DNA of 64,000 bases, from the NCBI RefSeq assembly GCF_030553055.1, contig NZ_CP130713.1, positions 1,240,001 through 1,304,000 of the forward strand, given 5' to 3'. Made by a program: the position numbers and the translations under genes. Positions 45,133 to 55,100 of this stretch are shown here, piece after piece (position 1 is the first letter of the stretch; each line of letters starts with the position of its first letter). This DNA comes from Streptomyces sp. XD-27 (GTDB lineage: Bacteria; Actinomycetota; Actinomycetes; Streptomycetales; Streptomycetaceae). Under the pieces are notes generated by a model. That model was not told where the DNA came from and did not search any database. It saw only the letters and a list, made by a program, of their open reading frames with translations.

Positions 45133-45170
45133 GCAGCCACCGGCTTCCGGTACGGGAAGTCGGTGGCTGC
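45133..45170. terminator. hairpin after trmI
   Basis: GCAGCCACCG pairs with CGGTGGCTGC, and inside it CTTCC pairs with GGAAG. It lies 26 bases beyond the trmI stop. Confidence 0.7.
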
Positions 45171-45195
45171 GCAGAGGTGTTGGAGGCGGGGCGGA

Positions 45196-46182
45196 TCAGC
45201 CCTGCCCGGCGGGGCCGCCGGAGCTGTCGGCGGCGTCGTCCTTGCCGCTCTTGGCGTCGCCCGCGGTGGCGTCCTTGCCGCCGCCCGCGGTGTCCTTCGC
45301 GCCGCCCCAGCCTGCGTAGTCCTCGCCGTACGCGCCCTTGGCGGGCCGGCGGCGGCGCAGCGGGGGCTCGACGCCGTCGGCGAGCCGGCGGGCGGTGAGC
45401 AGGAAGCCGGTGTGGCCGATCATGCGGTGGTCGGGGCGGACGGCCAGGCCCTCGATGTGCCAGTTGCGGATCATCGACTCCCAGGCGGCCGGCTCGTTGA
45501 ACGTGCCGAAGTCGCGGATCGCCTCGACGGTGCGGGCGAGCTGGGTGGTCGTGGCCACGTAGGCGCACAGGATGCCGCCGGGGACGAGCGCCTTGGAGAC
45601 GGCCTCCAGGCACTCCCAGGGCGCGAGCATGTCGAGGATGACGCGGTCGACGTCGGTGTCCGACAGGTTGTCCTGGAGGTCGCCGACGGTCAGCCGCCAG
45701 GCGGGGTGCGGGCCGCCGAAGTAGCGCTCCACGTTCGCCTGGGCGATCTCGGCGAAGTCGGCCCGCCGCTCGTACGAGTGCAGCATCCCCTGGTCGCCGA
45801 TGGCGCGGAGCAGGAAGCTGCTGAGCGATCCGGAGCCCACGCCCGCCTCGACGACGCGGGCGCCGGGGAAGATGTCGGCGAAGGCCAGGATCTGCCCCGC
45901 GTCCTTGGGGTAGACCACGGCGGCGCCGCGGGGCATGGACAGGACATAGTCGGGGAGCAGCGGGCGCAGCGCGAGGTAGGCGACGTTCCCGGTGGTACGG
46001 ACAACACTGCCCTCGGGGGCGCCGATCAGCTCGTCGTGAGGGAAGGAACCCTTGTGGGTGTGGAAGTTCTTCCCGGCTTCGAGCGTGAACGTGTAGTGGC
46101 GTCCCTTGGGGTCGGTGAGCTGGACCTGGTCCCCGACCTTGAAGGGCCCGCGACGGCGGGCGGCACCGGTCGGTTCGGACAT
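45196..46182 (-). CDS. trmI: TrmI, tRNA (adenine58-N1)-methyltransferase (328 aa)
   Basis: The N-terminal beta domain (VGDQVQLTDPKGRHYTFTLE) is followed by the Rossmann methyltransferase: YPKDAGQILAFADIFPGARV, EAGVGSGSLSSFLLRAIGDQ (SAM loop), VGDLQDNLSDTDVDRVILDM and APWECLEAVSKALVPGGILC. Makes m1A58 in the T loop of tRNA. The last 40 residues are a Gly/Asp/Lys-rich tail not needed for the fold. Its place next to the proteasome operon is a conserved actinobacterial linkage. Confidence 0.93.
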   Translation of the reverse strand: MSEPTGAARRRGPFKVGDQVQLTDPKGRHYTFTLEAGKNFHTHKGSFPHDELIGAPEGSVVRTTGNVAYLALRPLLPDYVLSMPRGAAVVYPKDAGQILAFADIFPGARVVEAGVGSGSLSSFLLRAIGDQGMLHSYERRADFAEIAQANVERYFGGPHPAWRLTVGDLQDNLSDTDVDRVILDMLAPWECLEAVSKALVPGGILCAYVATTTQLARTVEAIRDFGTFNEPAAWESMIRNWHIEGLAVRPDHRMIGHTGFLLTARRLADGVEPPLRRRRPAKGAYGEDYAGWGGAKDTAGGGKDATAGDAKSGKDDAADSSGGPAGQG

Positions 46183-46210
46183 GTGAACAGCCTACCGGTC
46201 TTTTTCGGAC

Positions 46211-47460
46211 TCACTTGCCTGCGGGCTGGGGGCGGGCCATGGCCGCCACGAAGGCCCGCTCGACGTCCGCCGTGGACAGCACGCCGTAGATCTCGCCGGT
46301 CTCCTCGACCACGAGGTACTCGGTGGCCGGGGTGGCGCGGAGGGTGTCGAGGAGTTCCTCGCCGGTGAGCTCGGCGGAGACCTTCATGCCGTCCCGCAGA
46401 TCCTGGGCGAGGCCGCTGACCGGGACCCAGGGGCGGCGGTGCTCGGGGATGCCGACGATGGCCGCCTCCCGCACCACGGCGGTGGGGACGCCGTGCCCGT
46501 CCACCACGACCAGGGCCCGCGCCCCGGCCTCGTTCGCGCGCCGCAGCGCCTCGGACAGGGGGTGTCGGCGGCCACGGGGACGGCGCGCCGGGTCAGCGTA
46601 CGGGCCCGCAGGTCCGGCAGCCGCTCGCGCAGCCGCGCCATGCGCAGGCTGTTCCCGGCACCGGTCCAGATGATGGCGGCGAGGATGGCGGCCAGCAGCG
46701 CGTCGGTGAGGGACTCGAAGCTGCCGAAGCCCTCCGCGTCGTCGCTGAACCCGCCCGCCTGGCTGAGCAGCGGGAGCCCGATGAGCACCGTGACGGCCAG
46801 CGCCCGGCCGGTCCAGGCGGCGGCCACGGTGCCGGTCATCGGCTTGCCGCTGATCTTCCACACGACGGCGCGGAGCATCCGGCCGCCGTCCAGCGGCAGG
46901 CCGGGGAGGAGGTTGAAGACGGCCACGATGAGGTTGGAGATCATCAGGCCGGCCAGCAGGACGCCGGGCACGGTGCGCGGCTCGACGAGCTGCATCGCCA
47001 GGTAGAACAGCCCGGACAGGACCAGGGAGAGCAGCGGGCCGACGAAGGCCAGCACGAACTCCCGGCCCGGGGTCTCGGTCTCCTTCTCTATCTCCGAGAC
47101 GCCGCCGAAGAACTGCAGCTGGATCCGGCGGACGGGGAGCTTGTAGCGGAGCGCGGCCACGGTGTGCGCCAGCTCGTGGACGAGTACGGAGGCGTAGAAG
47201 GCGACCGCGAAGAAGAGCGAGACCAGGTACCGGGCGGCGCCGAGCTCGGGCAGTACGCGGTCGAGCTGGTCGCCGAAGACCCAGGTGATCAGGGCGGCGA
47301 CGAGGAACCAGCTGGGGGCGACGTAGACGGGGACGCCGAACGGCCGCCCCATGAGAAAGCCGCCGCCCACCTCCCGGGGGCGCTGCGGCTTCTCGCCGTG
47401 GGGTCCGGTCGCGGGGTCGGCTCCCCCGCCGCCGGACTTGCGCTGCCCGCTGTTGTCCAC
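46211..47460 (-). pseudogene. site-2 protease with CBS domains, frameshifted
   Basis: GTG start at 47460 after GAGGGGACACC. Membrane zinc protease: AFYASVLVHELAHTVAALRY gives H-E-x-x-H, and NLLPGLPLDGGRMLRAVVWK supplies the third ligand Asp. After the membrane part the frame is lost within the G run 46558-46562; one base added there rejoins VPVAADTP to LSEALRRANEAGARALVVVD, the start of a CBS pair that ends ATEYLVVEETGEIYGVLSTA. The repaired protein is about 416 residues. Such proteases cut membrane proteins such as anti-sigma factors. Since the gene is normally intact in relatives, a sequencing indel is plausible. Confidence 0.75.
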
Positions 47461-47586
47461 GGTGTCCCCTCGTCGGATACATCCCCCCGCACCCGTTTGG
47501 TACGGTCCCACGATCATGCAGTGCGAGGGCCTCTGCCGTCGATGGTATGCGGCCCGCTGTCAGTGGCGGGCCGTAGGGTCTTCGCC

Positions 47587-48516
47587 ATGGGAACCGTCAC
47601 CGGGACAGCCGAAGAGCCCTCAGCGGCCGGATCCGCCGCCGCCCGCGCCGCCGACGCCGCGCGGCCGACGTCGCTTTCGCCGTCGCGGGCGGCCGACTTC
47701 ATACGGTGTCCGCTGCTGTACCGCTTCCGGGTGATCGACCGGCTGCCGGAGAAGCCGAGCGCCGCGGCGACGCGCGGGACCGTGGTGCACGCGGTCCTGG
47801 AGCGGCTCTTCGACTCCCCGGCGGCGGAGCGGACGGCCCCGCGGGCCCGTGCGCTGGTGCCGGGTGAGTGGCAGCGGCTGCTGGCGGGGCGGCCGGAGCT
47901 GGCGGAGCTGTTCGCTCGGGAGGACGGCAGCCAGGACGCCGAACGGCTGGCGGAGTGGCTGGGGGACGCGGAGCGGCTGGTCGAGCGGTGGTTCGCGCTG
48001 GAGGACCCGACCCGGCTGGAGCCCGCCGAGCGCGAGCTGTACGTGGAGACGGTGCTGGAGTCCGGGCTGACGCTGCGGGGGTTCATCGACCGGGTGGACG
48101 TCGCGCCGACCGGTGAGGTGCGGATCGTCGACTACAAGACCGGCAAGGCACCCGCCCCGCAGTTCGCGGGAGAGGCGCTGTTCCAGATGAAGTTCTACGC
48201 GCTGGTGCTGTGGCGGCTGCGCGGCGCGGTGCCGCGCCGGTTGCAGCTGGTCTATCTGGGCAGCGGCGATGTGGTCACGTACGACCCGGACGAGGGCGAC
48301 CTGCGCGGGGTGGAGCGCAAGCTGCTTGCCCTGTGGGAGGCGATCCGGCTGGCCACCGAGTCCGGTGACTGGCGGCCGCGCCCGACCAGGCTGTGCGACT
48401 GGTGCGACCACCAGGCGCGGTGCCCGGAGTTCGGCGGCACTCCCCCGCCGTACCCCTTGGAGATCATCCCGGCACCGTCCGGCGGGGCGGGCCAGGGCAG
48501 AATGGGGCAGGTCTAG
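47587..48516 (+). CDS. RecB-like PD-(D/E)XK nuclease with Fe-S staple (309 aa)
   Basis: RecB/AddB-type nuclease domain as a free protein. Visible residues are the His in RGTVVHAVLERLF, the Asp in LRGFIDRVDVAP and the D-x-K in VRIVDYKTGKAPAP. One Cys near the N-terminus (SRAADFIRCPLLYRFR) and three near the C-terminus (LCDWCDHQARCPEF) match the four-Cys iron-sulfur staple found in AddB and Cas4. Probable DNA nuclease in repair. ATG 47587. It lies divergent from the site-2 protease gene and 13 bases ahead of the response regulator. Confidence 0.85.
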   Translation: MGTVTGTAEEPSAAGSAAARAADAARPTSLSPSRAADFIRCPLLYRFRVIDRLPEKPSAAATRGTVVHAVLERLFDSPAAERTAPRARALVPGEWQRLLAGRPELAELFAREDGSQDAERLAEWLGDAERLVERWFALEDPTRLEPAERELYVETVLESGLTLRGFIDRVDVAPTGEVRIVDYKTGKAPAPQFAGEALFQMKFYALVLWRLRGAVPRRLQLVYLGSGDVVTYDPDEGDLRGVERKLLALWEAIRLATESGDWRPRPTRLCDWCDHQARCPEFGGTPPPYPLEIIPAPSGGAGQGRMGQV

Positions 48517-48529
48517 CGAAGGAGACCCC

Positions 48530-49201
48530 GTGGCTATCCGCGTTCTGCTCGTCGATGACCAACCACTGCTGCGCACCGGTTTCCGGATGATCCTGGAGGC
48601 CGAGCCGGATCTGGCCGTGGTGGGCGAGGCCGGAGACGGCCTGCAGGCCCTGGACCAGGTGCGGGCGCTGCAGCCCGATGTGGTGCTGATGGACATCCGG
48701 ATGCCGCGGATGGACGGTGTCGAGGCGACCCGGCAGATCACCGGCCCCGGCCGGGACGGGCCCGCGAAGGTGCTGGTGCTGACCACGTTCGACCTCGACG
48801 AGTACGTGGTGGAGGCGCTGCGGGCCGGGGCCAGCGGCTTCCTGCTCAAGGACGCGCCGGCCAACGAGCTGGTGCAGGCGATCCGGGTGGTGGCGGCCGG
48901 CGAGGCGATGCTGGCGCCGAGCATCACCCGCCGTCTTCTGGACAAGTACGCGGGCCATCTGCCGTCCGGCGAGGAGTCGGTGCCGGACACCCTGCACACG
49001 CTCACCGACCGTGAGGTCGAGGTGCTCAAGCTGGTGGCGCGCGGGCTGTCCAACGCGGAGATCGCCGCGGACCTGTTCGTCAGCGAGACGACGGTGAAGA
49101 CGCACGTGGGCCATGTGCTGACCAAGCTGGGCCTGCGCGACCGGGTGCAGGCCGCGGTGTACGCGTACGAGAGCGGGCTGGTCCGTCCCGGCGCTCAGTA
49201 G
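48530..49201 (+). CDS. NarL/FixJ-type response regulator (223 aa), no kinase adjacent
   Basis: The receiver domain has the acidic pair in RVLLVDDQPLLRTGFRMILE, the phosphoacceptor Asp in PDVVLMDIRMPRMDGVEATR and the Lys in GFLLKDAPANE. The LuxR helix-turn-helix is LTDREVEVLKLVARGLSNAE then IAADLFVSETTVKTHVGHVL. GTG 48530 follows GAAGGAG. In most Streptomyces such regulators are encoded next to their histidine kinase; here the neighbours are a nuclease and a peptide-binding lipoprotein, so it is an orphan. Confidence 0.92.
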   Translation: MAIRVLLVDDQPLLRTGFRMILEAEPDLAVVGEAGDGLQALDQVRALQPDVVLMDIRMPRMDGVEATRQITGPGRDGPAKVLVLTTFDLDEYVVEALRAGASGFLLKDAPANELVQAIRVVAAGEAMLAPSITRRLLDKYAGHLPSGEESVPDTLHTLTDREVEVLKLVARGLSNAEIAADLFVSETTVKTHVGHVLTKLGLRDRVQAAVYAYESGLVRPGAQ

Positions 49202-49260
49202 CCGGGCCGTCCGCCCGTCGGCGGCCCTTCATCCGCCGGCGGGCCGTCCGCCCGCCCACA

Positions 49261-49326
49261 GCGCGAGGGGCGCGGGTCGGATGCGTACCGCCTCCGCGGT
49301 GTGCACCCGGCCCGCGCCCCTCGCGC
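49261..49326. terminator. 16-bp perfect stem between convergent genes
   Basis: GCGCGAGGGGCGCGGG pairs with CCCGCGCCCCTCGCGC around a 34-base loop that itself can fold. It separates the response regulator from the leftward lipoprotein gene. Confidence 0.75.
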
Positions 49327-49354
49327 GTATGTCAGCCCTCGACGCGGGGCGTCG

Positions 49355-50959
49355 TCAGCCCTTGACGCCGCGGCTCAGCTCCCACAGCTGGAGCATGGCG
49401 GCGGAGTCCAGCGCGTATTCGACGCCGGTGATGTCGTCCTGGGCGACCAGGTACTGCTTGACCTGCCACAGCGGCAGCAGGGGCACGTCCTGCGCGACCA
49501 GGTTCTGGATCCGCTGGAAGTCCTTGACGGCCATCGAGCGCTGCGCCTGCTGACGGGTGCGGGGCAGCAGCTGGTCGTCGATGGCGTTGTTGCGGTAGGC
49601 CAACTTGAGGAAGTTCTGCTTGCCGACGAACGGCGCGATGTAGTTGTCGGCGTCCGGGAAGTCCGGGAACCAGCCGATGCCGAAGGCGGCGTACTTGCCC
49701 GCACCGGCGGCCGGACGGAACTCGGTCCACTTGACGCCCTTGATCTTCACGGAGAACAGGGCGCTGGCGTTGAGCTGGTCCCTGAGGGCCGCGTACTCCT
49801 TGGCCGTGGACGGACCGTAGTGGTCGGTGGAGTACGTCAGGGTCAGCTTCACCGGGGTCTGGATCCCGGCGCGGCTCAGCACCCGGCGCGCGGCGGCGAT
49901 GTCGGCGTCGCCGTACTCGTTGAAGAAGGAGTTCGTGTGGGAGAGGGTGCCGGCCGGAACCAGTGAGTACAGGGCGTCGCTGGTGCGCTTGTGGACGTCG
50001 CGGACCAGGTTCTGGCGGTTGACGATGTGGGCGATGGCCTGCCGGACCGCCTTGTTCCGCACGGGTGCGGCCTCGGTGTTGAAGGCGAGGTAGCGGACGG
50101 CCTGGCCGGCGGACTCGGTGACCCGCACGCCCTCGACCTCCCCGGACTGCAGCTTCTCGATCTGGTCGGGGTCGAGCTCGCGGTTGACGAGGTCGATGTC
50201 GCCGTCCGTCAGCGCCTTCTCCAGCTGGGCGGAGTCCTCGAAGAAGCGCATCTCGATCTTCGCGCTCTTCGGCTCCAGGTCGCCCTTGTAGTCCGGGTTC
50301 TTCGTGAAGACGGCCTTGACCAGGCGGTTGTCCTGCTCTTCGGTCTCCACCTCGAACGGGCCGGATCCGGTGACCTCGAAGCCCTTGAGCAGGCCGCCCT
50401 TGGGGTAGACCTCGCTGTCGACGATCGCGGCGGCCTGGGTGGTGAGCTTGGAGGGGAAGGTGGCGTCCGGCGCGGAGAGGTGGATGACGACCTCGCGTTC
50501 GCTGGGGGTCTCCACCTTGTCGATGCTGGACAGCAGCGACTCCGGGCCGCTCTCGTGGTGGATGCTCCGCACCCGGTCGAGGGAGAACTTCACGTCCTCG
50601 GAGGTCAGCGCGTGACCGCCGGCGAACTTCAGTCCGGACCGCAGCTTGCAGCGGTACTGCTCGCTCTGCCGGTCCTGGAAGCCGCAGCTCTCCGCGGCGT
50701 CGGGGACCGGCTCGGTGCCCGACCGGGGCAGCCGCATCAGCGTCTGGAAGGTGTTGCGCATGACGGACCACGAGGCGGCGTCGTAGGCCTGGGCGGGGTC
50801 CAGCGGCGCCGGGCCGCCGGTGGTGGCCTCGATCCGGTCGGTGGTCCCGACGACGATGGTTCCGCCATCGGAGCCTGACTCGTCCGTCCCCCCGCAGGCG
50901 GTGAGTACGGATGTCAGCAGGCCCGCTATGGCCGGCAGCACCAACGTCTTGCGCTTCAT
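49355..50959 (-). CDS. peptide ABC transporter substrate-binding lipoprotein (534 aa)
   Basis: OppA/DppA-type protein (SBP_bac_5). Lipobox LTSVLTAC at about residues 15-22, then GGTIVVGTTDRIEATTGGPA, NTFQTLMRLPRSGTEPVPDA and FKLRSGLKF-like motif CKLRSGLKFAGGHALTSEDV, typical of the ligand-binding fold. It binds oligopeptides or other small ligands outside the cell. No permease or ATPase genes are next to it, so it is an orphan binding protein. ATG 50959 precedes a basic KRK signal start. Confidence 0.88.
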   Translation of the reverse strand: MKRKTLVLPAIAGLLTSVLTACGGTDESGSDGGTIVVGTTDRIEATTGGPAPLDPAQAYDAASWSVMRNTFQTLMRLPRSGTEPVPDAAESCGFQDRQSEQYRCKLRSGLKFAGGHALTSEDVKFSLDRVRSIHHESGPESLLSSIDKVETPSEREVVIHLSAPDATFPSKLTTQAAAIVDSEVYPKGGLLKGFEVTGSGPFEVETEEQDNRLVKAVFTKNPDYKGDLEPKSAKIEMRFFEDSAQLEKALTDGDIDLVNRELDPDQIEKLQSGEVEGVRVTESAGQAVRYLAFNTEAAPVRNKAVRQAIAHIVNRQNLVRDVHKRTSDALYSLVPAGTLSHTNSFFNEYGDADIAAARRVLSRAGIQTPVKLTLTYSTDHYGPSTAKEYAALRDQLNASALFSVKIKGVKWTEFRPAAGAGKYAAFGIGWFPDFPDADNYIAPFVGKQNFLKLAYRNNAIDDQLLPRTRQQAQRSMAVKDFQRIQNLVAQDVPLLPLWQVKQYLVAQDDITGVEYALDSAAMLQLWELSRGVKG

Positions 50960-51294
50960 TGTCGGGAGTCTCCCTGCGGTCGTACAACGTGCTCGCGATG
51001 AGATTAGTCGGCGCCGCCAGGACCACCGAAACACAGTGGAGTTGAGGGGAAATCACGCCGCGATAACGTCACCGGGTGATCGATATCCGGACGCCGGAAC
51101 GTTTCACTCGAGGTGCCACCAATCCGGACACAAGGGGGTACGTTCCCCTCGAAAAACGGGGTCCGCAGCACATCGCGGCCACCCTGTCGATTCGGAGCAC
51201 CGTGAGAAACGTCACGGAACTGCTCCTGTCGCGATCACCGGAATTCGCCTCTCGCATTCCTTCGGCGAATACGGCGGCACGCACCGTATGCGAC
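50960..51294. other. 335-bp intergenic region
   Basis: No gene supported; two short frames of about 70 codons lack codon bias. It contains the promoter of the leftward lipoprotein: TAATCT on the minus strand at 51001-51006 fits a -10 hexamer. CCGTGA (51200-51205) and TCACGG (51212-51217) form a small hairpin. Confidence 0.5.
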
Positions 51295-51996
51295 TCAGCG
51301 CATTAGCGTGATCAGCTCGTGCAGAAAAGGAAGGTCCACTTCTTCCAGTGAAGCGACGACCGCGCGGCCCGGGGCGGGCTCGATGGGCACCACCGACGGC
51401 ACCGCGACCACCGGGCAGCCCGCCGACTCCGCGGCCGCCACACCCGTCAGCGTGTCCTCGATGACCACGCAGCGCCCCGGATCCGCGCCCAGTCCCGCGG
51501 CGGCCAGGAGGTAGGGGTCCGGGTGCGGCTTCGTCCGCTCGACCTCGTCGCCCGCGACCGTCAGATGGAAGTGCTCGGTGCCGATCGTGCCGAGGATCCG
51601 GTCCATGACCTGCCGGTGGGAGGCGGAGACCAGGGCGGTCGGCACGCCGTGGGCGGCGAGCTCGGCCAGCAGCCGCCGCGCCCCGGGCAGCAGGGGCACG
51701 TTGCCGTCGAGCAGCTCGGTGAACCGGCTGTTCAAAAGCGTGGTGAGGTCGGCGAGCGCGATGTCCGCGCCGGTGGCCTCGATCAGGTACGAGGCGCTGC
51801 GGGTCATCGGGCCGCCGACGACGACTTCCCGGTGCTCCTCGGGCAGCACGTGCCCCAGTTCGGCGAAGATGCCGACCTCGGCGTCCCACCAGATGCCCTC
51901 GGTGTCCACGAGGGTGCCGTCCATGTCCAGGAGCACCGCCTGGAGCCCGGAACCGCCGGCCGGGCGGGTGGCGACGAGGGGGACGCTGCTGGTCAT
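51295..51996 (-). CDS. HAD-family phosphatase, beta-phosphoglucomutase-like (233 aa)
   Basis: HAD motif I is AVLLDMDGTLVDTEGIWWDA with both Asp residues; motif II is PTALVSASHRQVMDRILGTI; motif III Lys is in ERTKPHPDPYLLAAAGLGAD; motif IV is CVVIEDTLTGVAAAESAGCP. The alpha-helical cap after motif I places it with sugar-phosphate phosphatases and beta-phosphoglucomutase relatives. The substrate is not evident. metH ends 140 bases beyond its start, on the same strand. Confidence 0.88.
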   Translation of the reverse strand: MTSSVPLVATRPAGGSGLQAVLLDMDGTLVDTEGIWWDAEVGIFAELGHVLPEEHREVVVGGPMTRSASYLIEATGADIALADLTTLLNSRFTELLDGNVPLLPGARRLLAELAAHGVPTALVSASHRQVMDRILGTIGTEHFHLTVAGDEVERTKPHPDPYLLAAAGLGADPGRCVVIEDTLTGVAAAESAGCPVVAVPSVVPIEPAPGRAVVASLEEVDLPFLHELITLMR

Positions 51997-52136
51997 CCAG
52001 ACACCTCCATGAAGGGACGCGGAGGCCGGTCGCCCTCCGCGTACGAAGAGCGACCGGCCTCTACCGGATCGTCCATTTTACGTCGGGCTCGTCGATCACG
52101 CCCGTCGTTTTTCCGGCCGGTACGTCACCGCGCTGG

Positions 52137-55100
52137 CTACCGCGCGTTGAAGTACTTGGCCTCCGGGTGGTGGATGACGATCGCGTCGGTGGACTGCTCC
52201 GGGTGCAGCTGGAACTCCTCCGACAGCTGCACCCCGATCCGCTCCGGCCGGAGCAGGTCGGCGATCTTCGCGCGGTCCTCCAGGTCGGGGCAGGCGCCGT
52301 AGCCCAGGGAGAAGCGCGCGCCGCGGTACTTCAGGTCGAACATGTCCACCACGTCCTCGGGGTCCTCGCCCCCGAAGCCCAGCTCGGCGCGGACCCGGGC
52401 GTGCCAGTACTCGGCCAGTGCCTCGGCGAGCTGCACGGACAGCCCGTGCAGCTCCAGGTAGTCCCGGTAGGAGTCGGCGGCGAACAGTTCGGCGGTGGCC
52501 TCGCCGATCCGGGAACCGACGGTCACCACCTGCAGGCCGACCACGTCGGTCTCGCCGGACTCCTCCGGCCGGAAGAAGTCGGCCAGGCACAGCCGGCGGC
52601 CGCGGCGCTGGCGCGGGAAGGTGAAGCGGGTGAGCTCGGCGCCGTCCTCGCCGAGGAGGACCAGGTCCTCGCCCTTGGACACGCAGCGGAAGTAGCCGTA
52701 GACGACGGCCGCTTCGAGCAGGTTCTCGGTGTGCAGCTTGTCCAGCCAGCCGCGCAGCCGCGGCCGCCCCTCGGTCTCGACCAGCTCCTGGTAGCTGGGG
52801 CCGCCGGTGCGCGCCTCCTTGAGCCCCCACTGCCCCTTGAACAGCGCGCCCTCGTCCAGCCAGGAGGCGTAGTCGGCCTGCTGGATGCCCTTGACGACGC
52901 GGGTGCCCCAGAACGGCGGCTCGGGGACGGGGTTGTCGGTGGCCACGTCGGAGCGCACCGGCCCCTGCTCGGGCTCCGGCTCGGTGACGACCGCGGCGCG
53001 CTTGGGCACGCGGCGCTGCTTGAGCTCGGGCAGGGTCGCGCCGGGCACGCCGCGCTTGACCGCGATGAGGGCGTCCATGAGCCGCAGGCCCTCGAAGGCG
53101 TCGCGGGCGTAGCGGACCTCGCCCTCGTAGATCTCGTGCAGGTCCTGCTCGACGTAGGCACGGGTGAGGGCGGCGCCGCCGAGGATGACCGGGTAGTCGG
53201 CGGCCATCTTCCGCTGGTTCAGCTCCTCCAGGTTCTCCTTCATGATCACCGTGGACTTCACCAGCAGCCCGGACATGCCGATGACGTCGGCCCGGTGCTC
53301 CTCGGCGGCCTCCAGGATCGCCGAGACCGGCTGCTTGATGCCGAGGTTGACGACGTTGTAGCCGTTGTTGGAGAGGATGATGTCCACGAGGTTCTTGCCG
53401 ATGTCGTGGACGTCGCCGCGGACGGTGGCGAGCACGATGGTGCCCTTGCCCTCGGCGTCCGACTTCTCCATGTGCGGTTCGAGGTGGGCGACCGCGGTCT
53501 TCATGACCTCGGCGGACTGGAGCACGAACGGCAGCTGCATCTGGCCGGAGCCGAAGAGTTCGCCGACGACCTTCATGCCGTCCAGCAGCGTGTCGTTGAC
53601 GATGTCGAGGGCGGGGCGGTCCTGGAGCGCGTCGTCGAGATCCGCTTCGAGGCCGTTCCGCTCGCCGTCGATGATGCGCCGCTTGAGCCGCTCCTCCAGG
53701 GGCAGCGCGGCCAGCTCCTCGGCCTTGCTCGCCTTGAGGGACTTGGTGGTCGCGCCCTCGAACAGCTCCATGAGCTTCTGGAGGGGGTCGTAACCCTCGG
53801 TGCGGCGGTCGTAGACCAGGTCGAGGGCGGTGGTGACCTGCTCCTCGTCGAAGCGGGCGATCGGCAGGATCTTCGAGGCGTGCACGATCGCCGAGTCGAG
53901 CCCGGCCTTCACGCACTCGTCGAGGAACACCGAGTTGAGCAGGATCCGGGCGGCCGGGTTGAGGCCGAAGGAGATGTTGGACAGGCCGAGGGTGGTCTGG
54001 ACGTCCGGGTGGCGTCGCTTGAGTTCGCGGATCGCCTCGATGGTGGCGATGCCGTCCTTGCGGGACTCCTCCTGACCGGTGCAGATGGTGAAGGTCAGGG
54101 TGTCGATGAGGATGTCCGACTCGCGGATGCCCCAGTTGCCGGTGAGGTCGGCGATGAGCCGCTCGGCGATCTCGACCTTCTTCTCGGGCGTACGGGCCTG
54201 GCCCTCCTCGTCGATGGTCAGCGCGATCAGCGCGGCGCCGTGCTCCTCGGCGAGCCGGGTGACCTGGGCGAACCGCGATTCGGGGCCGTCGCCGTCCTCG
54301 TAGTTGACGGAGTTGATGACCGCGCGGCCGCCGAGCTTCTCCAGCCCGGCCTGGAGCACGTCCACCTCGGTGGAGTCCAGCACGATGGGCAGGGTGGAGG
54401 CGGTGGCGAACCGCCCGGCCAGTTCCTCCATGTCGGCGACGCCGTCCCGGCCGACGTAGTCGACGCACAGGTCGAGCATGTGGGCGCCCTCGCGGATCTG
54501 GTCGCGGGCCATCTCCACGCAGTCGTCCCAGCGGCCGGCGAGCATGGCCTCCCGGAACTTCTTCGACCCGTTGGCGTTGGTCCGCTCCCCGATCGCGAGG
54601 TACGAGGTGTCCTGGCGGAACGGGACGGCCTGGTAGAGGGAGGCGGCACCGGGCTCGGGGCGCGGGTCGCGCGGGCCGGGGGCGAGGTCGCGGACCCGTT
54701 CCACCACCTGGCGCAGGTGCTCCGGGGTCGTGCCGCAGCAGCCGCCGACCAGGGACAGTCCGTACTCGCGGACGAAGGTCTCCTGGGCGTCGGCCAGCTC
54801 CGAGGGGGTGAGCGGGTAGTGCGCGCCGTCCTTGCCGAGGACCGGCAGACCGGCGTTGGGCATGCAGGACAGCGGGATCCGGGACTGCCGGGCCAGGTAG
54901 CGCAGGTGCTCGCTCATCTCGGCCGGGCCGGTGGCGCAGTTCAGCCCGATCATGTCGATGCCCAGCGGCTCCAGCGCGGTGAGCGCGGCACCGATCTCGG
55001 AGCCGAGCAGCATGGTGCCGGTGGTCTCCACCGTGACCGAGCAGATCACCGGCAGGTCGGCGCCGGTGGCCTCCAGCGCGCGGCGGGCGCCGAGGATCGC

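Noticed and set aside
51069..51284. 71-codon leftward frame in the gap before the lipoprotein gene
   Set aside because: Poor G/C bias at third positions and no start signal; the region looks intergenic.
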